This document shows positions 54,028 to 60,529 of a stretch of 60,529 bases of DNA, in pieces. The notes beneath the pieces were generated by a model, which saw only the letters and a program-made list of their open reading frames with translations, was not told the DNA's origin and did not search any database. The stretch is from Cladosporium sp. IMV 00045. Taxonomy: Eukaryota; Ascomycota; Dothideomycetes; Cladosporiales; Cladosporiaceae. The stretch covers positions 141,480 to 202,008 of the forward strand of contig MSJI02000924.1 of NCBI GenBank assembly GCA_001931905.2, in the 5' to 3' direction. Numbering within the stretch: position 1 is the stretch's first letter; each line of letters begins with the position of its first letter. Position numbers and translations under genes: made by a program.

Positions 54028-54930
54028 TCGTGCCATCCTCGCACAGACAACTGATCGAAACGGCCCGTTGACGAAAGCCCATTTGCCCTTTGAGCATTGC
54101 AGCGTCTCTGTGTTGGGCGTGCCCGATCTCTCTCGCTGTGGGGAGAGTGATTTTCTGAGGACACCTGAGCATTTTGTTGGATGGCAGAACAAGAACATGA
54201 TCCGGTCGCTCGACAACAAAACTCGACGCGAGATCAACAAGATCCAAGCCGCGCACGGTCTAGAGCAAACAGACTTTTCCGAATACTGAGCCGCGACTTC
54301 ACACATGGCACATTGACTCTCAGCACGATGCCAAGCGACTGTCTTCCAATGACTCTGATCCATCGATCAATCTCAACCTTGACTGTCTGGAGGAGCGCAC
54401 CAACTTCAGATACCGGGCTTGGCCGAGCAAGGTATCCGCGACACATACGAACCGACTATGACAGCGACGCCGTTCCACTCCTTTCAACCGATCCCCACTT
54501 TCGAACTACCGCCCAGAATGATTTCTTCTCGATCGCACCTTTTTCCTGTTCACCTTTGCTTGAACACTACTTTTCTTTGAACATTGCTTTGATACCATCC
54601 GTGCTTCGGTTTGAACATTGCAAGTTTGGCTTGAAACTTGCTTTTTCATGGGCAATGGGCATTTCCTTGAAAAGACTTCCCTGTAGAATACACAATACAC
54701 ATCAGCAGGCTGTCAGTAGACTCATTTCAATCAAACCAGCTTCCACTACTCCTGTCGCATTAGTTAAGTTATCAGTAGGCTCTATGGGCGGTCCAAAAAT
54801 TTCCATGTGTGCCTATAAGGTAGGAAGCTTTCGTTCTGCAAGCTACGATTGAGGATGTTGATAGCATATCCTGCTTGAGCATGTCCAAAAGCAAACTTTC
54901 TAATTTTGAAGCGCATGTCTCATTAAATCA
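54028..54930. other. Interval between converging genes
   Basis: 54028-54289 may hold the out-of-register continuation of the F-box-like protein. From 54290 to 54930 I see only short frames; the 54500-54700 part has a repeated TTTGAACATTG / CTTTGAACATTGC / TTTGAACATTGCAAG motif (near 54566-54630). Confidence 0.35.
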
Positions 54931-55998
54931 TCATTTTCCAGCAGCGCTCCTCAACCCAATCACAATAATGGTACAATTATCCGCATACCGCTGCTTCTCC
55001 GCTCTGCGCGCCAGCTGCTCTGCGATCTTCTGCGCCGACATCTTCTTCTCCCACATATCTGCTGCTGATTTGGCGGCTCTTTCAGCCGCGGCAGCTTCGC
55101 CTACACCGTCCGTTGCGAGGAGAAGTAGAGATCGACTTGGAAGATCTCGAGTTGTCGTGTGTGCTTCGTTCGAGACGAGGTCGCCGGTGATTGAGCCTTC
55201 TTTCTTCGGCAAATCGTCTCTGATCACGGATGATGAGGTTATTGTGCTCGCCTCGGGGAGTTTGTAGTCCATGTCGCCTAAAGACCTGGACATGTTCAGT
55301 GCGCCTGGATACTTGTTAGCTCATCAAGTCCAAAACTTCAAAACGATCGTGTCTCACCAAGCCTCTGCTCCCCATAAACGCGATTCAACTTGCCACCCAC
55401 CTCATGGATCCTCTCCCTCTCCTCCCTCTCCCACGGCTTATGCGAATGCGTCAAACACTTCGCTTTCCAATCAGCCTTCCTATCCGAACCCTTCTCCGCA
55501 AGAACGACGTGAGAATCTCCCAAGTCCCCAACAACGACCAAACCCCGCTTGACATCCACAAGCGCCAACGCAACCGTCGAACCGGGCTGAACCATACCCG
55601 TTTTCCGAATGTCGTCGTCTTCTTCAACCAGGGCGTCTTTGATGGCTTGCTCGTAGTCTTCGCATTGGCATAAACGGCGATCAATGCGCGAGACCAGGTT
55701 CTGGCGCGCATGCTCTGCGACTTCCGGGCCGCCACTGAAGACCAGGTTAGATCAAAGATGTCGTAAAACGAGGGCAAAGCATGCTTACTGTCCATCGAAT
55801 ACCGCGAACAAACCCAGCCCTTTGTCGAAGAATAAATCGCCGGGTTTCGCGATCGTGTATCGGTCTTCTTGCGTTTGACGCGAGCCGAGAACCTGTGCGG
55901 GCGCGCGATTAGCTCTTCATGTTGCATTGGAGTTCAGCAAGTCTCGCGACAAAACTTACGATAGCTGCGCCAATGTCCATCACTTCTATTGGAGGCAT
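54931..55998 (-). CDS. PP2C-type protein phosphatase
   Basis: Mg/Mn-dependent Ser/Thr phosphatase. Exons are 55998-55960, 55892-55789, 55734-55358 and 55304-54931 (introns 67, 54 and 53 bp), 297 residues. Motifs: SRQTQEDRY near residue 20, LFAVFDGHGG with Asp 46 (metal), the region GSTVALALVDVKRGLVVVGDLGDSHVVL, ALNMSRSLGDMDYK, LLLATDGV with metal Asp, and ADNCTIIVIGL with Asp-Asn. All metal ligands appear present. The protein is short for the family, without a long N- or C-terminal extension; there is no transit peptide visible. The start at MPPIEVMDIG lacks an upstream in-frame alternative that I could support. Confidence 0.88.
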
Positions 55999-56555
55999 TG
56001 CGGATATGTCGATATTGTTCTCGCCTTTATTAGCGATGCAATAGAATGCGGGGTGTTATACTGCGCCGACGTCCGACGTCAGTGTGGAGGTGCCAGCTGC
56101 GGTGGTTGTTCGTTGGTGAGTGTAGATCCTTCGGGCTGGTCATCGGGCCACACCAGCAAAATCAATTATGTTACGACGGCGGTTTCGGGCGAAGGTACAT
56201 GAAAGCGATCAAAGCAAAGGTAGCAAGTTTTCAACAATCGTAGACATGAGTTTACAAGTTGGGACAAGCGCATTTGGAAAGACGGTCACAATCACGATTC
56301 GTTAGACTCATCGAACGAACAATCGAAGATCTCAATAGAGGTACATTTTTCCGTTGCCATTACATTGACCAAGCCTAAGTACAACGCCTTCGCTGCAGAT
56401 AACCTTTTCGAGAGAAAAACAAGAAAATAAAAACCAACTAAGACCATGTCAAAAAGCGACTTTCAGTACAGATGTTCCATCGCCCGCCAAACCGCGCTTT
56501 CCTTTCCAAGCAATTACACACTCATTCCACACCTCCAAAAGCATAGGAAAAATGC
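55999..56555. other. Intergenic, no gene seen
   Basis: Upstream of the phosphatase gene and downstream of the nucleoporin gene. Contains only short frames. Confidence 0.35.
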
Positions 56556-59500
56556 CTACCTCATCAGTCTCTGAATAGAGCTCTGCAACTGCTCGGCCTC
56601 TTGCCTGTCGCCTCCAATCAACGCATCTCTAGCCGCAAGCAAGCCTCTCAGCAAATCAACGCAGAGACTTGCATTCTCTTCGCTGCCGAAAGGAACCCTC
56701 TCGCCTCTGCGAGTCGAGCCCTCGAGCCATGACTGGACCACGTAGACCATGTGCGCCGCGATGATTCTCCTCTGCGTGCCGACGAAAGGGTGCTCGTTTC
56801 CGTAGTAGATTTGCTCGAGGACGGGGAGGAGAGTCTCGTGGGGGATGTCGACGTTGAGGAAGATGTCGATGGCCCAGGTTTTAGGCGCGCCTTGAGCCGC
56901 AGGGTCGATCGAGTAGCGCTCGAGCATAGGCAGGAGGGCTTGCACGGGGAAGGTCGCGTCGGCTCCTTGCAGGCGGCGGCCGAGGTTGCGGACTTTGTCT
57001 CCGACGGCTTCCCAGGGTTGGGAATCGTTCATAACAACAGCTTCGCGGGAGGTTTGGTTGATGAGCTCTTGCCAGCTGGCGCGGATATCGGCGGGGTTGC
57101 GGTGGTCGGCAACCTGGTAGATGAGGATGCAAAGATCGTGGTAGCCTGCTTGGTCGGCGTAGTCGTTGTACAGTTGGTCGATGGTGAGAATATTGCTGTT
57201 GAGGAGACCGACAACCTCTTGTCGGCGCTCTTCCGAGAGACGGGGCTCCGACTTCATGCGCTGAAGGATGTCGTCTTGAATGCTGGCAAGTTCAAGTTGG
57301 GTGTCAATGTCACTGAGCAGTTGTTGCTTGGAGTGACGGGATTCAACAAGGGCAGATTGACGTGTAGAGGCGTTGGTGCGTGCGCGGGACAAGTAAGCCA
57401 TACGCTCTTCCAGAGTAATGGGGAACTCGCCACGGGCCAAGTGAAGTTGAGTATCGGCGGCTTCGAGATAGTCATTGTTGTGCACAAAGTATCTCCAAAG
57501 CAGATCCGCGGCTTCCCTGTTCCAGTCGTTGGCTCGCTGGCGGAGGAACTGAGGAACAAAGGGGCTTGCGATCTCGAGGAGACGATCCTCCTGCCTCGTA
57601 GATAGATACCAGTCATAAAGGCAGGTCATGAAGACGATATCCTCGGAGCCGTTGATGACGTCGTAAGCCTCATTGCGGCGCTTGGCTGCAACGCTGAATT
57701 GGCCTTCAATGTTTTCCGTCGCTGCATAGGTCTCTTGGTCCAGCTTCTGAATGATGGCGAAGATGAAGTGGTAGCACTGCTCTCTGATCTGGTAGGCTGC
57801 CTTGCGGGGATCTGACTCGGGCTTCTCGTCCCTCAGGTAGCTCAGCGCAACGCCAGACTTGTCCTTCTCATCTGCAACAGTGAGACATAGCTGAATCGCG
57901 CCGGCGTAGAATTGCATGTTCTCGTAGTGGCCAATGGCCCACTTCACATGGCCTTCGGATCCGTCATCAGCAACGCCGCCGATTGTCAAGCTGCCGGCTA
58001 CCTTCTGGAACAGACGCAAGCTTTCATTGAGTAAGGTCCTACCAGCCTCAGACTGAAAGCCAGCCTCGACGGCCCGTTTGACCTGTTCCTGGGCCTTGAA
58101 GATGATCACGTCGTCAGCGGAGCAGAAGCTGCCGCATCGTCTACGGAGAGCCTCGGCGACGGTATCGACGTTGCTGCCCATTGCGATGTTGCGGTTGACG
58201 ATGGCCTTCACGAGCTCCCTTCCCAGGTTCTGTCCGGCCGGAGTGACAAACAAGGTCTCGTAAGTCAGCTCCTTGACCTTCTGTCTGCTTTCTTCCGGAA
58301 GCGAGGCAAGAATGTCCTCGACACGCTCATCAAAGAGAACAAGCACGAAACTGATCCCCTCGATGATCTTTGCAATCAACGACAGCAAGCTGGTCATCGC
58401 ACGGTGTTCACCCTGAAGAGCAACCTCTTCTTGCCTGGATCCAACCCTGTTTAGTGCTTGTGCGCCTGCCAGACCGTCAATAAAGCTCTTGTTCTTCTCC
58501 AAGAAGCGCTGAAGCTCGTTGAGATCGCGCTGGATGTTTCGCAGTTTCTCAATCTTGACAGTCGAGCCAACTCTTGCAAGAGCGCCTGGAACGATTTCTT
58601 CCTTCACGACACGAGCGCTCCAGATCGACCTGAGGAGACGGCTGATGTAAAGCGCAAGACCTTCATGCCGAGGACTAGGGCGAACGCTGTCAATAGGGCT
58701 GCCACCGTCCGTAACAGCGTTTGCGTTGAATTCCGGCTTGCCGCCATGTTCGATGAAGGTTGATCGCGCGCGCTCCAGGACATCGGGTTCTGTGACGCTT
58801 GCCACTCTCGAGTCAGGTGTCACATCAACGCCTTGCCCACAAGCGACAGCAAGTGCTGTAGCCGCAGTCTCGCCTCGGCCGTAGGTGCGCACAAATCGCT
58901 TGATGTCGCCTTCCAATCCCTCCTCGTCGGTAGAGGCGTGGCGCATGAGAGAAGCGAAGATGTCGACTAGCCTCCTGCGACGGATAGTTTGAATACCATT
59001 TCCAGTCAAGATGCCGACCTCTGTATCGGGGAGGTCAAACTGAACAGCCATCTCGTTGCCAAAGCCAGCTGGACCATTGCTTGCTGCAAACTCGTCAGTC
59101 ATCAAAGAGACCTGGGTCATGTTTCCATTCAGTTTGATCCACTGGCCGAACTCGGCAAATCTAGTGTTGAGCTGACTGGGATCCTGGGGATTCTTCAAGC
59201 GTCCTGAATCTGGAGCCGTGCAGAAGACGCGGTCTTTCGTAGCATCGTCCGGATCTTGCTGGAATGCGAGAAAGTATCCAGGCGGGAAGCGGAAGGACAT
59301 CAAGGTCTGGTCGAGATAGCGCGAAGTCGAGTCAAAAGCACCAGGACCAACCGGCGCAGGCTGGTTGTAGGGCGTTACTGTATTTGAAGGCTGCGGAGGC
59401 GCTGCAGGAGCCGCGTTGGGGTCCGCAGGCGGGAAGCGAATGTGAAGAACTTGCATGCTTGTGGGCTGGTTCTGGGCGTCTGCCTGAAGTGCGAAACCGC

Positions 59501-60529
59501 GGGTAAGAGAAAGGTACAAGCGACATCCAGTGCTGGTGTTTGCCATCAAGCCAACCTTGCCAGCTTCGGTGGCGGGTATGGGGCTGATGGAAACAAGGTG
59601 CACGTCTCGTCCAACAAGCAGCTCTGTGCGCGTGTTGAAGTGACCGGTATTCTGCAGCAGGCTCGTGTAGGGGCGAGACAGCGCCAGTGAGAGTCCGTCC
59701 CTGATTAGATAGACCTTGATCTCATTGCGGTCGCTCAAAGTGTACAAGAAATTCCTCGTGTCGTCGATTGCGAGTTGGAGGAGGCTGCTCGATCGTTGTT
59801 GGGGGCCAAGGAACTGTGTGATCGCCTTCATCTTGCCCGTGTTGATGAATGGCACGCCAGACGCTGTGTGACAGATGCATTGCGTCTTGCTGGTGAACCA
59901 CCGCTCCTCCTGTTGGTATGTAAATTCGTAGATGTCCTCGCTGAAGCTTCCAACGAAGAAGATTCTTCCGGTCTTGTTCGAGCCTTCGATGTACCTCACA
60001 CCGAGACCTCGTGTGGGAATAGACATCTTGGTGTTGTAAAGCGCCAGAGTCTTTGCGCCAGTCTCTGTCTGCGCTGGAGCCACACCCAGCAGAAGCATTT
60101 CCACCGTCGTCGAAACCACAATGAGATGGGTGATGTCCTTCACAAAAACGCCTGGCTTCGGCTTGACCAGCTTGATCGTCTCAATCGGATATCTGTTCTC
60201 TTCGAAGCCGATCAAGTCAGGGTTCGGCATGGTGTAGTCCCAGAGGTACAGGCAGTTATCCACAGCAGCCCAGGCGTGCCCGAGAGGCGCAAAGAAGCCG
60301 AGCTTCATGGCAACGCTACCCAGGTTGGCCTGTTCCAATATCCTAGGCGGCAGATCGTGCCACTTCAGCGGCTGATATGGGTTCCATGCTGCGTTCTTGG
60401 GAAGATCGTATTCACCGCTCACACCTTGGGTGACATAGCTCTCGAGTTCGGGGAAGTGCGCCTCGGCGGCGAGGGTATCGTTGATGGTTCTCGCAGCGCG
60501 CTCCACTGCAGAGATTGTGTTGGTGCTTT
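56556..60529 (-). CDS. NUP170: Nucleoporin Nup170/Nup155, 5' end outside window
   Basis: Large scaffold nucleoporin of the inner ring of the nuclear pore. One uninterrupted frame of over 1,320 codons; it is still open at the window edge (reading SAVERAARTINDTL), so the start and perhaps a first exon lie outside. The N-terminal part (to about residue 500) is the beta-propeller region, with LKWHDLPPRILEQANLGS and WAAVDNCLYLWDY. The C-terminal two thirds is the helical solenoid, for example LHLARGEFPITLEERMAYLSRA and YHDLCILIYQVADHR. A Pro/Ala/Asn-rich loop lies near residues 360-390. No intron is visible in 3.97 kb. It ends at 56556 with SIQRLMR. Confidence 0.95.
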   Translation of the reverse strand, partial: STNTISAVERAARTINDTLAAEAHFPELESYVTQGVSGEYDLPKNAAWNPYQPLKWHDLPPRILEQANLGSVAMKLGFFAPLGHAWAAVDNCLYLWDYTMPNPDLIGFEENRYPIETIKLVKPKPGVFVKDITHLIVVSTTVEMLLLGVAPAQTETGAKTLALYNTKMSIPTRGLGVRYIEGSNKTGRIFFVGSFSEDIYEFTYQQEERWFTSKTQCICHTASGVPFINTGKMKAITQFLGPQQRSSSLLQLAIDDTRNFLYTLSDRNEIKVYLIRDGLSLALSRPYTSLLQNTGHFNTRTELLVGRDVHLVSISPIPATEAGKVGLMANTSTGCRLYLSLTRGFALQADAQNQPTSMQVLHIRFPPADPNAAPAAPPQPSNTVTPYNQPAPVGPGAFDSTSRYLDQTLMSFRFPPGYFLAFQQDPDDATKDRVFCTAPDSGRLKNPQDPSQLNTRFAEFGQWIKLNGNMTQVSLMTDEFAASNGPAGFGNEMAVQFDLPDTEVGILTGNGIQTIRRRRLVDIFASLMRHASTDEEGLEGDIKRFVRTYGRGETAATALAVACGQGVDVTPDSRVASVTEPDVLERARSTFIEHGGKPEFNANAVTDGGSPIDSVRPSPRHEGLALYISRLLRSIWSARVVKEEIVPGALARVGSTVKIEKLRNIQRDLNELQRFLEKNKSFIDGLAGAQALNRVGSRQEEVALQGEHRAMTSLLSLIAKIIEGISFVLVLFDERVEDILASLPEESRQKVKELTYETLFVTPAGQNLGRELVKAIVNRNIAMGSNVDTVAEALRRRCGSFCSADDVIIFKAQEQVKRAVEAGFQSEAGRTLLNESLRLFQKVAGSLTIGGVADDGSEGHVKWAIGHYENMQFYAGAIQLCLTVADEKDKSGVALSYLRDEKPESDPRKAAYQIREQCYHFIFAIIQKLDQETYAATENIEGQFSVAAKRRNEAYDVINGSEDIVFMTCLYDWYLSTRQEDRLLEIASPFVPQFLRQRANDWNREAADLLWRYFVHNNDYLEAADTQLHLARGEFPITLEERMAYLSRARTNASTRQSALVESRHSKQQLLSDIDTQLELASIQDDILQRMKSEPRLSEERRQEVVGLLNSNILTIDQLYNDYADQAGYHDLCILIYQVADHRNPADIRASWQELINQTSREAVVMNDSQPWEAVGDKVRNLGRRLQGADATFPVQALLPMLERYSIDPAAQGAPKTWAIDIFLNVDIPHETLLPVLEQIYYGNEHPFVGTQRRIIAAHMVYVVQSWLEGSTRRGERVPFGSEENASLCVDLLRGLLAARDALIGGDRQEAEQLQSSIQRLMR

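Noticed and set aside
56751..57605. 284-codon plus-strand frame
   Set aside because: Antisense shadow of the nucleoporin gene, Val/Asp/Glu-rich, with no start context.

Overview
This is nuclear DNA from a filamentous ascomycete (Pezizomycotina). Genes are dense and have short GT-AG introns of about 50-130 bp. Core housekeeping proteins have clear fungal relatives, and there are blocks depleted of CA/TG and enriched in TA, as repeat-induced point mutation (RIP) leaves them. A Dothideomycete is my best guess from overall style; I could not test this.

Layout. 1-600: RIP-like AT-rich edge. 1.6-8.7 kb: a three-exon catalase, a ten-exon MFS transporter of the Dal5/Liz1 type, a damaged cysteine-rich secreted-type gene and a damaged short-chain dehydrogenase. 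9.3-18 kb: a large disordered protein with a methyltransferase-like domain, ribulose-phosphate 3-epimerase, an unknown 356-residue protein, an SRR1-domain protein and, tail to tail with it, an isochorismatase-like hydrolase. 18.2-23.4 kb: an accessory island with a ~96-bp tandem repeat followed by three long and two short degenerate copies of one zinc-binding gene family that resembles His-Me finger (I-PpoI-like) nucleases. 24.2-25.8 kb: a secreted But2-domain protein with 27-residue repeats. 26-29 kb: gene-poor, with a second weaker RIP-like block.

29.2-34.4 kb: an SR-tailed cyclophilin divergent from KRR1 (ribosome assembly), then a five-exon LaeA/UMTA-type methyltransferase. 34.4-37.6 kb: about 3 kb with no convincing gene. 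37.6-60.5 kb: mostly conserved genes. These are glucose-6-phosphate isomerase, an Sch9-type AGC kinase divergent from the SAGA subunit ADA2, a small membrane protein, two proteins of unknown function (one with an Asp-His/poly-His tract), an F-box-like protein, a PP2C phosphatase and the nucleoporin Nup170/Nup155, which runs off the right edge.

The genes do not form one pathway. Glucose-6-phosphate isomerase and ribulose-phosphate epimerase serve central sugar metabolism. Sch9, KRR1 and ADA2 link nutrient signalling, ribosome production and transcription, but their closeness may be chance. The most unusual element is the decayed tandem array at 18.7-23.4 kb. All exon models were built by hand from splice signals and frame continuity, without transcript data.
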